Origin: SIG603 sp044432645
GTDB taxonomy: Bacteria > Bacillota > Clostridia > Oscillospirales > Acutalibacteraceae
Assembly: GCA_044432645.1 (NCBI GenBank)
Contig: JAWXUM010000016.1
Coordinates: forward strand, 1-55,550
Direction: 5' to 3'
Length of the DNA: 55,550 nucleotides
The notes under the pieces are model-generated. The model was given only the letters and a program-made list of their open reading frames with translations. It did not search any database and had not been told where the DNA came from. The position numbers were made by a program, and so were the translations under genes. Shown here one piece after another: positions 1-7,801 of this stretch. Every line of letters starts with the position of its first letter. Within the stretch, counting starts at the first letter, position 1.

Positions 1-862
1 ATTTTCCAAGTGTAGTTGTAGTTTCTTCAATTTCTACTAATTCTTTTGTGCCGTCTTTATGTATTATAACAAGCTCTGCTCCGTTTGCTTGTAAAGTCAT
101 GTTTTCGCAGTGAATTTCTATGAAAACAGGTGAGTCGGTACTGTAGGCAGTTGTGGCATAAAAAAGTGCAGACATATTATCGGCAACATTTTCGCCCTTA
201 AATTTAACATAAGCCTCTACAGTGTCTTCAACCTCAATAACAGATTTTAAATGCCTATTGTGAATACTAGATGAACAATCTACAGGAGTGCCTATTAAAT
301 AAACAAGCAAGTCAAGAGTGTGAATACTTTGGTTTATAAGTGCGCCACCACCCTCAGTTTCAAGAGAACCTCTCCAGCCACTCTTTGTGTAGTAGTCGGC
401 ATCTCTTGTCCAAGTTACAAAAGCTCTAGCACCCAATATTTTACCAGCTTTTTTGCTGTTTATCAAATCTTTAATTTTCAAAACATTTCCGTTGTATCTG
501 TTTTGAAAACAAACACCTATCTTTGTGTCTATACTTTTAAACTCTTCCCACTGCTCACTTGTAATTGCAGGAGGTTTTTCGCTGAAAACTTTTATTTTTT
601 TTTCGCTACATTTTTTAGCCATTGGTGTGTGTAAATAGTGAGGTGTGCAAATATGTACAACGTCTATTTCTTCACTTTCAAGCATTGTTTCAAAATCATC
701 ATAAACATTTCCGCCGTATTTTTGAGATAAAAGCTCTGCTCTTTCAGGCTTTATATCGCAAAATGCTACTATGTTAATTTCTTTTAATTCGTTTAAAACA
801 TTGCTATGAACTTGTGCTATGCCACCACAACCGACTACTGCAATTTTAATTAAATTTGACAA
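1..862 (-). CDS. Gfo/Idh/MocA family oxidoreductase (partial, 3' end beyond window)
   Basis: Predicted NAD(P)-dependent sugar or polyol dehydrogenase; the 287 residues visible cover the Rossmann domain and part of the C-terminal sheet domain. Nucleotide-binding GCGGIA lies at residues 11-16 and the catalytic EKP motif at 95-97. The start is taken as TTG at 862-860, because GGGAG at 871-875 sits 8 bases upstream and no in-frame ATG gives a better N-terminus. The reading frame is open to base 1, so the C-terminus is missing. It follows the sugar isomerase-like gene on the same strand by 27 bases, so the two are probably one catabolic operon. The substrate cannot be told from sequence. Confidence 0.88.
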   Translation of the reverse strand, partial: MSNLIKIAVVGCGGIAQVHSNVLNELKEINIVAFCDIKPERAELLSQKYGGNVYDDFETMLESEEIDVVHICTPHYLHTPMAKKCSEKKIKVFSEKPPAITSEQWEEFKSIDTKIGVCFQNRYNGNVLKIKDLINSKKAGKILGARAFVTWTRDADYYTKSGWRGSLETEGGGALINQSIHTLDLLVYLIGTPVDCSSSIHNRHLKSVIEVEDTVEAYVKFKGENVADNMSALFYATTAYSTDSPVFIEIHCENMTLQANGAELVIIHKDGTKELVEIEETTTTLGK

Positions 863-889
863 AATAATATCTCCCTTTTTGAAATTGTA

Positions 890-1747
890 TCAGTTTTGAA
901 TATTGTAAACAATAGCTTTAAATGAATTTAGTGCTGTCCACCAAGCTAATTTGCCGTCGTTTGCTTTTTGTTCTTTTTCGTCACTGCCGTTTTCAAGTTG
1001 AGCAAAGCCAAAGAAGTTTGTTAAATGTGGCTCTAGTGAGAAAAATCCAGCATAGCCGTCATTTAAAATATCACCAATAATTGTTTCAAGTTCACCGTCA
1101 CCCATACCAGGAGCAACAACTTTTGCGCCTATAGCATCTTTAATATGAACATATTCGATGAAAGGTTTTAGCTTTTGATAAGCGTTTACTGTTTCTACAT
1201 CGCATTGAATAAAGTTGGCAAAGTCGAAACAAGCCTTGAAATTTTCACAGCATAGGTTTTCCATAATATACAAACAGCTTTCAAGTGTATCGCCAAAAAT
1301 GCCTTTTTCGTTTTCATGTAAAAGAACAACATCGTTTTCTTTTGCATAGTCTATCATAGTTTTTAGGTGAGTTAAAACTTCTTCTTGTACGTCTTCTTTA
1401 GTTTTGCCTTCTGGAATAAAGAAAGAGAACATACGAATATATTTAGTTTCTAGAATTTTTGCAATTTCTACAACATGTTTAAATTTCTCAAAATCTTCTT
1501 CATGTTTGTCAAGGTCAGCTTTTCCAATAGGTGAGCCTACTGAAGAAATTTTGACACCAGCTTCGTCTAGCTGTTTTTTGATTTCTTTTACTTCGTCAAG
1601 GCTTAAAGAAGCAATGTTTTTGCCGTTTACGCCTCTTATTTCCATGTAATTAACGTTAAGTTTGTTTAAAAACTCTAGTTGAACTGAAAAATCAGGGTTG
1701 ATTTCGTCTGCAAAACCTGAAATTTTAAAATTTAATTCTTTAATCAT
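890..1747 (-). CDS. Sugar phosphate isomerase/epimerase (AP endonuclease 2-type TIM barrel)
   Basis: The 285-residue protein has the TIM-barrel pattern of the xylose isomerase-like/IolE-type family, with likely metal ligands in LLHENEKG, CFDFANF, YVHIKD and SLEPH. Family members isomerise or epimerise sugars or act in inositol-type catabolism. AAGGAG precedes the ATG at 1747 by a good distance. It is the first gene of a two-gene operon with the Gfo/Idh/MocA dehydrogenase, a common pairing in gut Clostridia. A sigma-A-like promoter lies at 1800-1827. Substrate unknown. Confidence 0.85.
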   Translation of the reverse strand: MIKELNFKISGFADEINPDFSVQLEFLNKLNVNYMEIRGVNGKNIASLSLDEVKEIKKQLDEAGVKISSVGSPIGKADLDKHEEDFEKFKHVVEIAKILETKYIRMFSFFIPEGKTKEDVQEEVLTHLKTMIDYAKENDVVLLHENEKGIFGDTLESCLYIMENLCCENFKACFDFANFIQCDVETVNAYQKLKPFIEYVHIKDAIGAKVVAPGMGDGELETIIGDILNDGYAGFFSLEPHLTNFFGFAQLENGSDEKEQKANDGKLAWWTALNSFKAIVYNIQN

Positions 1748-1799
1748 TAGTTAGCTCCTTTGTTATATCGCTTAATAATTTCGTACATATATATCATAA

Positions 1800-1827
1800 A
1801 TTATAGCACTTTAACCAAAATTTACAA
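1800..1827 (-). promoter_or_regulatory. Sigma-A-like promoter of the isomerase/oxidoreductase operon
   Basis: On the minus strand TTGTAA (1822-1827) and TATAAT (1800-1805) are separated by 16 bases. The transcription start would fall near 1793, about 45 bases upstream of the ATG at 1747. Confidence 0.55.
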
Positions 1828-1857
1828 TTGCAAATAGTGTACATCACATTGCAAATA
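1827..1857. promoter_or_regulatory. Direct repeat, possible operator
   Basis: ATTGCAAATA occurs at 1827-1836 and again at 1848-1857, exactly 21 bases apart, which is two helical turns. The first copy touches the -35 box of the minus-strand sugar operon. Spacing and position suggest a regulator binding site, but no regulator gene is adjacent. Confidence 0.35.
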
Positions 1858-1944
1858 TCGTCATAGGTTAAATACAAATAAATTATACTTAATTTGACTT
1901 TTTAAACATATATATTAACACATAGAAATTAAGGGTGTGTTACA

Positions 1945-2211
1945 GTGAATGATTTTGTAGAACAACGAGCAGTGCATTTTGGGCAGTATATAATAGAAAA
2001 CAAAGCCACAGTTAGGCAAACAGCAAAAGTTTTTGGCATATCTAAAAGCACAGTACATAAAGATGTAAGCCAAAGGCTAAAATATATTAACAAAAAGCTT
2101 TATGCTGAAGTTAAAGATGTTTTAGAAGAAAACAAATCTCAAAGGCACATAAGGGGTGGGATTGCTACTAGGCAAAAGTATTTAGAATTAAAAGAAAATA
2201 AAGGATTATGA
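1945..2211 (+). CDS. spoIIID: Stage III sporulation protein D, mother-cell transcription factor
   Basis: SpoIIID is a small DNA-binding regulator active in the mother cell after sigma-E, where it adjusts sigma-E and sigma-K regulons. The 88-residue protein matches the family over its length: a helix-turn-helix with FGISKSTVHKDV, followed by the diagnostic basic stretch RHIRGGIAT near the C-terminus. The start is GTG at 1945, with AAGGGTG seven bases upstream at 1931-1937; this gives the usual length. It stands alone, divergent from the sugar operon. A sigma-E promoter is expected; GTCATA near 1860 followed by TTATACTT near 1883 is a weak candidate. Confidence 0.96.
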   Translation: MNDFVEQRAVHFGQYIIENKATVRQTAKVFGISKSTVHKDVSQRLKYINKKLYAEVKDVLEENKSQRHIRGGIATRQKYLELKENKGL

Positions 2212-2221
2212 GCTTTTGTAA

Positions 2222-2249
2222 TTGTTTATTCACAAATTTGTGATATTAT
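2222..2249 (+). promoter_or_regulatory. Promoter with palindromic operator for the membrane protein gene
   Basis: TTGTTT (2222-2227) and TATTAT (2244-2249) are 16 bases apart. The spacer is almost filled by a perfect 14-base palindrome, TCACAAATTTGTGA, at 2230-2243, a good position for a repressor. Confidence 0.5.
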
Positions 2250-2272
2250 TTTATAAAGAAAAGAAAAAATAA

Positions 2273-2343
2273 AAGAAAGGTATGGCTACCGTGCGAAAAA
2301 TTAATGTGTTATAGCATTTGGTACGGAAACCATGGCATGGTCA
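2273..2343 (+). ncRNA. Structured 5' leader, copy 0 of a three-copy motif
   Basis: The leader begins with the purine tract AAGAAAGG and ends with GTCA two bases before the ATG at 2346. Predicted helices from outside in are UAUGG (2281-2285) with CCAUG, CCGU (2289-2292) with ACGG (2323-2326), and an apical AAUG (2303-2306) with CAUU (2315-2318). Two related copies precede fabH; between copies the apical stem changes sequence but stays paired. It matches no riboswitch class I can recall. Confidence 0.55.
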
Positions 2344-2345
2344 TA

Positions 2346-3992
2346 ATGAAAAAATTTAAATTATGGGGAAATTTAGGGCTAACAGTTTTCTTTATTATCG
2401 CATATATTGTTAATCCATCAAATTTAAACCCACTGTATGCTCAAGGCGCATTTTCGCTTTTATTTATGGTTTCAGCTTACGTTGTTGTAAATTCTACAGC
2501 AGCTTTAGCAGGAATTAAAATTGACAAAGACGAACTAGGTCAAGTTAAGATTAATGTTGACAAAAAGACAAAAGGCTTGAAAGGTTTGGTTATCACCCTT
2601 GCTTGTTTGTGGGGCGTTTATATGTTAGTTAACTTTATATCTATTCCACTTTTCAACTTTTGGGCATATAGAGATCAACTAGGCGACATGGAAGTTACAG
2701 AGTTTTCAGATGATGTACAGCTTATGGATTTAAGCCAAGTGCCAATAGTTGACCAAGATTTAGCTAAAACTTTAGCCGACAAAAAACTAGGCGAAGACGC
2801 TGGTATTGGTTCGCAAGTATTTGTTGGCGAACCTGTTATGCAACAAGTTGACGGTAAACTTGTATGGGTTGTTCCACTTCAGCACTCAGGCTTTTTCAAG
2901 TGGCTTAATAATTTGAGTGGTTCAGCTGGTTATATTATAGTGTCAGCAACCGACCAAACAGACATAACTCTTGTGGAGTCTGCAATTAAATATCAACCAA
3001 GTTCATACTTTTTCGATGATATAGACCGTTATTTAAGAGTTGTAAAAGGATATGTGTTTAGCGGTATCACCGATTATTCTTTTGAAATTGATGATGACGG
3101 CACACCTTATTGGATTATTACAACTTATAAAAACACATGGCTTTTTGATTTACCAGAGGCAACTGGTGTTATAATTTTAAATGCAACAACTGGTCAAACA
3201 TCACAGTATACTATTGATACAGTCCCAGATTGGGTGGACAGAGTTCAGCCAGAAGATTTTATTATAGACCAAATTAACAACCAAGGTATTTATGTTCATG
3301 GTGTGTTTAATTTTTCTAATAAAGATAAATTTATGACAAGTAACGAAAGTGCAATTATTTATAATGACGGCAATTGTTATTTGTTTACAGGGCTTACTTC
3401 TGTAGGTGCTGACGAATCTGCAATAGGCTTTGTTATGGTTGACATGGTTACTAAAGAGGTTAAGATTTATCAAATAAGTGGTGCTACTGAAACTGCTGCT
3501 ATGAATTCAGCAGAAGGTTCTGTTCAGCAATATGGCTACACAGCAACTTCACCTATTATAATCAATCACCAAGGAATACCAAGTTATTTTATAACTTTAA
3601 AAGATAACAGTGGTCTAATTAAGCAGTACGCATTTGTTTCTGTAGCCGATGTTACAACTGTTGGCGTTGGCGAAAGTATAAGCTCTGCAATTAGCAATTA
3701 CGAAAAATCTTTAAGTGAGTCTAATTCTTTTGTGGTTGATACCGAAGAAACTGGCGAGCTTGAAACTTATACAGGTCAAATTGTAAGAATAGCAAGTGAA
3801 AGCTTAGACAGTAGCCTTTACTATAAATTTATTATAGAGGGTAAAGAGGATAAAATTTTCATAGCTAGTTCAAGTTTAAGCGACGAACTTGCTCTAAGTT
3901 TAGAGGGCGACGGCGTACAGATAACTTATTACAGCACTGACGACGGTGTTATTAATGTGGTAAGTTTTGATAACAAAGAATTCACACAGTAA
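2346..3992 (+). CDS. Membrane protein of unknown function with large exported domain
   Basis: I do not recognise a named family. The 548-residue protein has three hydrophobic segments near residues 5-23, 33-55 and 79-102, then about 440 mostly polar residues with beta-rich character and repeated acidic turns. The C-terminal half contains the conserved-looking stretch SVGADESAIGFV and later ISGATETAAMNSAEG. An open frame extends up to 2304, but the upstream codons fall inside the structured leader, so ATG 2346 is chosen. The likely topology is a membrane anchor with an extracytoplasmic or folded C-terminal domain. A strong terminator follows at once, so it is monocistronic. Confidence 0.7.
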   Translation: MKKFKLWGNLGLTVFFIIAYIVNPSNLNPLYAQGAFSLLFMVSAYVVVNSTAALAGIKIDKDELGQVKINVDKKTKGLKGLVITLACLWGVYMLVNFISIPLFNFWAYRDQLGDMEVTEFSDDVQLMDLSQVPIVDQDLAKTLADKKLGEDAGIGSQVFVGEPVMQQVDGKLVWVVPLQHSGFFKWLNNLSGSAGYIIVSATDQTDITLVESAIKYQPSSYFFDDIDRYLRVVKGYVFSGITDYSFEIDDDGTPYWIITTYKNTWLFDLPEATGVIILNATTGQTSQYTIDTVPDWVDRVQPEDFIIDQINNQGIYVHGVFNFSNKDKFMTSNESAIIYNDGNCYLFTGLTSVGADESAIGFVMVDMVTKEVKIYQISGATETAAMNSAEGSVQQYGYTATSPIIINHQGIPSYFITLKDNSGLIKQYAFVSVADVTTVGVGESISSAISNYEKSLSESNSFVVDTEETGELETYTGQIVRIASESLDSSLYYKFIIEGKEDKIFIASSSLSDELALSLEGDGVQITYYSTDDGVINVVSFDNKEFTQ

Positions 3993-3994
3993 GC

Positions 3995-4028
3995 AAAAGG
4001 GACGGTTTTCCGTCCCTTTTTGTTTTTT
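3995..4028 (+). terminator. Intrinsic terminator
   Basis: An 11-bp stem, AAAAGGGACGG (3995-4005) with CCGTCCCTTTT (4010-4020), closes a TTTT loop and is followed by a T-rich run. Confidence 0.92.
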
Positions 4029-4075
4029 TCGTCGTAAAATGCATGTTCTCTACACTAAAACAAAAATAACATAAC

Positions 4076-4104
4076 TTGACTTTTGACTAGTTAAATGATA
4101 AGAT
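4076..4104 (+). promoter_or_regulatory. fab operon promoter with FabT-type operator
   Basis: TTGACT (4076-4081) and TAAGAT (4099-4104) are 17 bases apart. The near-perfect inverted repeat TTTGACTAGTTAAA (4082-4095) fills the spacer and resembles FabT boxes (TTTGA..TCAAA type). A second small dyad, AGTTAG/CTAACT, lies downstream at 4105-4121. This fits autoregulation by the first gene. Confidence 0.65.
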
Positions 4105-4139
4105 AGTTAGGGAAACTAACTTGTTTTAGGAGGAAATAT

Positions 4140-4580
4140 ATGGACAAATTTGCAAGAGAATTTTCTAGCAAATTAGGGCAACTTTATCGAGATGTAACAA
4201 AACTTGAAGAAACTGCCTTAAAAGAAGCAAATTTTGGATTAACTATGTCAGAAGTACATTTAATCGACTTTATTAGCCATCATGAAAATGGTATAACTAT
4301 ATGTGAAATAGCAAGTTCAATGGATGTTTCAAGACCCACTATTTCCACTTCAGTTAGTAAAATGGTTAAAAAAGGCTATTTAGTAAAAGAAGGACTTCAC
4401 AAAGATGCAAGAAAACTCACCGTTAAACTTAGTACAGACGGCGCAAGGGTAAGCTATTTGCATACTAAATGTCAACGAGAGGTTATAAAAAATTTAGGAC
4501 AAGATTTTACAAACGAAGAAAGAGATATACTGCTTAGAGCAATCGATAAATTGAATGTGTATTTTAGCACAAAAAAATGA
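4140..4580 (+). CDS. fabT: MarR-family regulator of fatty acid synthesis
   Basis: FabT represses fab genes, in streptococci with acyl-ACP as corepressor. This 146-residue protein has the MarR winged helix: CEIASSMDVSRPTISTSVSKMVKKG forms the recognition region in two parts (about residues 57-80), followed by the wing around KDARKLTVKLS. It is the first gene of the operon, as in other FabT/FabK Firmicutes, and AGGAGG stands just before the ATG. The inverted repeat in its own promoter supports autoregulation. Family assignment is firm; the FabT identity rests on position and operator. Confidence 0.85.
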   Translation: MDKFAREFSSKLGQLYRDVTKLEETALKEANFGLTMSEVHLIDFISHHENGITICEIASSMDVSRPTISTSVSKMVKKGYLVKEGLHKDARKLTVKLSTDGARVSYLHTKCQREVIKNLGQDFTNEERDILLRAIDKLNVYFSTKK

Positions 4581-4654
4581 AAGAAAGGCATGGGCACCGA
4601 ACGAAAAAAGTTTAGCTTAAAATAAACTTTGTTACGGTAGACATGACGCAGTCA
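4581..4654 (+). ncRNA. Structured leader, tandem copy 1 before fabH
   Basis: The 74-nt copy begins with AAGAAAGGCATGGGCACCG and ends ACGCAGTCA. Predicted helices are CAUG with CAUG, ACCG with CGGU, and an apical AAGUUUA with UAAACUU; a TGAC-GCA-GTCA mini-hairpin ends it. It differs from copy 2 at only a few positions and is separated from it by 16 bases. It ends in A-rich sequence rather than a start codon. Confidence 0.6.
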
Positions 4655-4670
4655 AAAAAAGTTAAATATA

Positions 4671-4743
4671 AAGAAAGGCATGGGTACCGAGCGAAAAAGT
4701 TTAGCTTAAAATAAACTTTGTTACGGTAAACATGACGCAGTCA
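4671..4743 (+). ncRNA. Structured leader, tandem copy 2, adjoining the fabH start
   Basis: This 73-nt copy has the same helices as copy 1 and ends GTCA two bases before the fabH ATG, the same spacing as copy 0 at 2343/2346. The only Shine-Dalgarno-like tract, AAGAAAGG (4671-4678), lies 67 bases upstream of the ATG with the structure between, so the fold may bring it close or may control access. Confidence 0.6.
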
Positions 4744-4745
4744 TT

Positions 4746-5705
4746 ATGAATTTTAAAATTTTAGGTACTGGCAGTTACACACCAAACAATGTAGTAACTA
4801 ACGACGACCTTTCGACTATGGTTGAAACCAATGACGAATGGATTACAAAAAGAGTAGGCATAAAGCAAAGGAATATTTCAGTAGAGGATACTACTTCTAG
4901 TATGGCAATTAAGGCAGCTTTTAACGCACTTGAAAATAGTAATGTTAAAGCAGAAGATTTGGATATGATAATTGTTTCAACTATCACACCAGACCGAGCC
5001 TCGCCAGCTGTTGCGTGTATGGTTCAAAATGCAGTTGGCGCTACTTGCCCAGCTTTTGACGTAAGTGCTGCGTGTTCTGGTTTTATTTTCGCACTTGAAA
5101 CTGCTGCTGCACATATGGCACTTGGAAAAGCTCATAAAATCTTAGTAGTAGGCGCAGAAAGGCTTTCTTCTATAACAGATTTTACAGATAGAAGCACCTG
5201 TATTATTTTTGCTGACGGAGCTGGTGCTGTAGTTGTAAGTGACGAAGAAGACAACTTGCTTGCTTCTGTTTTAAACACAACAGGTGGCGACGAAGTTTTA
5301 AACATTCCGTCAGCTACTGGAACTTCACCTTTTTATAAAGGCGAAAAAATAGAGCATACAAAAATATATATGAACGGTGGCGAAACTTACAAATTTGCAA
5401 TTAGTTCAATGCAAAAAGATATTTTAAATGTAATGCAGCAAGCAAATTTAACAAATGACAATATAAACTGGGTTGTCCCTCATCAAGCCAATATCAGAAT
5501 TATCAAAGAGGCAGCAAGAAAATTGCCGATTGATAAAGATAAATTCTGTACAAATATAGCCACCACTGGCAACACATCATCTGCAAGCGTTGCAATACTT
5601 CTTGACGAGGTTAACCGTGCTGGCAAAATTAACCGTGGCGACAATATAATTATGGCAGCTTTTGGCGCAGGACTTTGCAGTGGTGCAATGGCAATACGTT
5701 GGTGA
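4746..5705 (+). CDS. fabH: 3-oxoacyl-ACP synthase III (KAS III)
   Basis: FabH condenses acyl-CoA with malonyl-ACP to start each fatty acid chain in the cytoplasm. The 319-residue protein has all three catalytic parts: Cys in VSAACSGFIFALE (about residue 112), His in VVPHQANIR (about 246) and Asn in ATTGNTSSAS (about 276). Length is normal. It is second in the fab operon, after fabT, with two structured leader copies in the 165-base gap. No standard ribosome binding site lies in the 15 bases before its ATG. Confidence 0.96.
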   Translation: MNFKILGTGSYTPNNVVTNDDLSTMVETNDEWITKRVGIKQRNISVEDTTSSMAIKAAFNALENSNVKAEDLDMIIVSTITPDRASPAVACMVQNAVGATCPAFDVSAACSGFIFALETAAAHMALGKAHKILVVGAERLSSITDFTDRSTCIIFADGAGAVVVSDEEDNLLASVLNTTGGDEVLNIPSATGTSPFYKGEKIEHTKIYMNGGETYKFAISSMQKDILNVMQQANLTNDNINWVVPHQANIRIIKEAARKLPIDKDKFCTNIATTGNTSSASVAILLDEVNRAGKINRGDNIIMAAFGAGLCSGAMAIRW

Positions 5706-5910
5706 TTAATAATTAAATCGTAGGGGCGACCTGTGGTCGTCTGTGATAGGGGAAAATTAATAGATAACGGAACAACTAGGGCGTCGTTCCTACAAAAAAT
5801 ACAACTTCCCTTGTTGTAAATACGATGATTATTCTACCCAAAAGTTTAAGTTCGTGGCATTGGTTGCAAGCCCATGCCCTACAATATAAAAAATCAAAAG
5901 GAAACAACTT
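5706..5910 (+). other. fabH-fabK gap: repeats, no acpP
   Basis: In most operons of this type the acyl carrier protein gene acpP lies here. None of the frames encodes its DSL phosphopantetheine site, and the 205 bases are instead a mosaic of palindromes: GTAGGGGCGACC with GGTCGTC (5720-5745), ACGGAAC/GTTCC with a GGGCGTC centre (5767-5793), and a TTTAAGTTCGTGGCATT segment near 5843 that recurs elsewhere. Confidence 0.75.
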
Positions 5911-6855
5911 ATGATAAACTCAACAATATGTGAAATAATCGGTATAAAATACCCAATTTTTCAAGGTGGTATGGCTTGGATTTCAGAAGCTAAACTTGCT
6001 GCTGCTGTTTCTAACGGTGGTGGTCTTGGAATAATATCTGCTATGAACGCAGATGCAAAATATGTAAAAGAGCAAATAGACCTTTGCAAAACTCTAACAG
6101 ATAAGCCTTTTGGCGTTAATATAATGCTTTTAAGCCCCCATGCAGACGAAGTTGCTAAACTTGTGGCAGACGAAAAAATCGCCGTTGTTACAACAGGCGC
6201 TGGCAATCCTAGAAAATACATGGAAATGTGGGATAACGCTAATATTAAAGTTATCCCAGTTGTTGCTTCTGTAGCCCTTGCAAAAATGATGCAAAAAGCT
6301 GGTGCTACTGCTGTTATTGCAGAGGGTGGCGAAAGTGGTGGTCATATCGGTGACCTTGGCACAATGCCACTTGTACCTCAAATTGTTGACGCTGTTGACA
6401 TTCCAGTTATCGCTGCTGGTGGTATTGGTGACGGTCGTGGTGTTGCAGCAGCGTTTATGCTTGGTGCAGTTGGCGTTCAACTTGGAACAAGGTTTTTAGT
6501 AGCTGACGAGTGTCAAGTTCATGAAAATTATAAGAAAAAAGTCCTAAAAGCTAACGACATTGCAACTATGGCAACTGGTAGACGTTTAGGTCACCCAGTT
6601 AGAGCAATTAAAAATCAATTTTCTAAAGATTACCTAAAAGCTGAATATAGCGCAATAAGTGACGAAGAGCTTGAGGCTTTAGGTGGTGGTTCGCTTTATC
6701 GCTCTGCTATTTTAGGCGACGAGAAAACAGGTTCTTTTTTAGCAGGTCAAATTTCTGGCATGGTTAACAAGGCTCAACCAGCAAGCGAAATGATAGAAGA
6801 AATTTTCATTCAAGCTGAAGAAGTTTTAAAAGGAGCAAACAAATGGCTAAAATAA
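5911..6855 (+). CDS. fabK: Enoyl-ACP reductase II (FMN-dependent)
   Basis: FabK reduces trans-2-enoyl-ACP using NADH and FMN, the last step of each elongation round. The 314-residue TIM-barrel protein shows GGMAWISEAKLAAAVSNGG near the N-terminus, the central EGGESGGHIG (about residues 137-146) and the phosphate-binding AAGGIGDGRGVAAA (about 169-182). The gene order fabH-K-D-G-F is typical of FabK users, which lack FabI at this locus. Its end overlaps fabD by 13 bases, suggesting translational coupling. Confidence 0.96.
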   Translation: MINSTICEIIGIKYPIFQGGMAWISEAKLAAAVSNGGGLGIISAMNADAKYVKEQIDLCKTLTDKPFGVNIMLLSPHADEVAKLVADEKIAVVTTGAGNPRKYMEMWDNANIKVIPVVASVALAKMMQKAGATAVIAEGGESGGHIGDLGTMPLVPQIVDAVDIPVIAAGGIGDGRGVAAAFMLGAVGVQLGTRFLVADECQVHENYKKKVLKANDIATMATGRRLGHPVRAIKNQFSKDYLKAEYSAISDEELEALGGGSLYRSAILGDEKTGSFLAGQISGMVNKAQPASEMIEEIFIQAEEVLKGANKWLK

Positions 6856-7736
6856 TTTTTGGTTTTGCAGGTCAAGGCTCACAATACGTTGGCATGGGTA
6901 AATCTTTATATGAAACTAGCCCAAAGGCAAAAGAAATTTTTGACAAAGCAGAAGAAATTCGCCCAGGAACTATAAAACAATGCTTTCAGGCTGATTTAAC
7001 AGAGATAAGCATTACAAAAAATACTCAACCTTGCCTATTTTTGGTGGATTTAGCAGCAGCTTATGCACTAGAAGAAAAAGGTTTTACAGCAGATTATGTT
7101 GCAGGCTTTTCACTTGGCGAAATTCCAGCACTTGCATATACAGGTGTGTTAAGTTTTGAAGATGCCTTTAAACTTGTTATAAAACGTGGTCAGCTTATGC
7201 AAGAATGTGCCGAAAGCACAAACGGAGCAATGGCGGCTGTTTTGAAGCTAAGTTTTGAAGTAGTAGAAGAAATTTGCGAAAGTTTCGACAAGGTTTTTCC
7301 AGTTAATTACAACTGTCCAGGGCAACTTGTAGTAGCTGGCGAAAAATCACAACTAGAGGAATTTTGTAAAGCAGTGGCAGAGAAAAAAGGTAGAGCTAAA
7401 ATGCTTAATGTAAGTGGTGCTTTCCATACTCCTTTCATGGCAAAAGCTGGCGAGGGCTTAGAAGAAATGCTTGAAACTATGGAAATTCACGCACCAAAAG
7501 TTCCTTTATACTCAAACTACACAGCAATGCCGTACGGCGCAAATGTAGCTGAAAACATAGTGGCACAACTGCAAAACCCAGTAAAATGGCAACAAACAAT
7601 TGAAAACATTAACGCTAATGTTTTTATAGAAGTTGGTGCTGGCAAAACTTTAAGTGGTTTAGTAAAAAAAACAAACCCAGAACTTAGAGTTTATAATGTT
7701 CAAGACGAAGAAAGCTTGAATAAAATAGAATTATGA
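6843..7736 (+). CDS. fabD: Malonyl-CoA:ACP transacylase
   Basis: FabD transfers malonyl from CoA to acyl carrier protein. The 297-residue protein has the family start FAGQGSQYVGMG, the nucleophile Ser in GFSLGEIPAL (about residue 91) and the catalytic His in SGAFHTPFM (about 199). ATG 6843 overlaps the end of fabK by 13 bases. It is complete and ordinary in length. Confidence 0.96.
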   Translation: MAKIIFGFAGQGSQYVGMGKSLYETSPKAKEIFDKAEEIRPGTIKQCFQADLTEISITKNTQPCLFLVDLAAAYALEEKGFTADYVAGFSLGEIPALAYTGVLSFEDAFKLVIKRGQLMQECAESTNGAMAAVLKLSFEVVEEICESFDKVFPVNYNCPGQLVVAGEKSQLEEFCKAVAEKKGRAKMLNVSGAFHTPFMAKAGEGLEEMLETMEIHAPKVPLYSNYTAMPYGANVAENIVAQLQNPVKWQQTIENINANVFIEVGAGKTLSGLVKKTNPELRVYNVQDEESLNKIEL

Positions 7737-7801
7737 TTTCACGGGACGGGGGATCCCGTTCCGTACGAATAAAACAATATCACAAAAATTGGAGGAATAA
7801 C

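Noticed and set aside
2304..2345. Upstream in-frame ATG for the membrane protein gene
   Set aside because: These 14 codons lie in the structured leader shared with fabH, and ATG 2346 has the same spacing to the motif as the fabH start.
4581..4743. Tandem fabH leader considered as a c-di-GMP, glycine or guanidine (mini-ykkC) riboswitch
   Set aside because: The conserved bases of those classes as I recall them are absent; only the tandem layout is similar.
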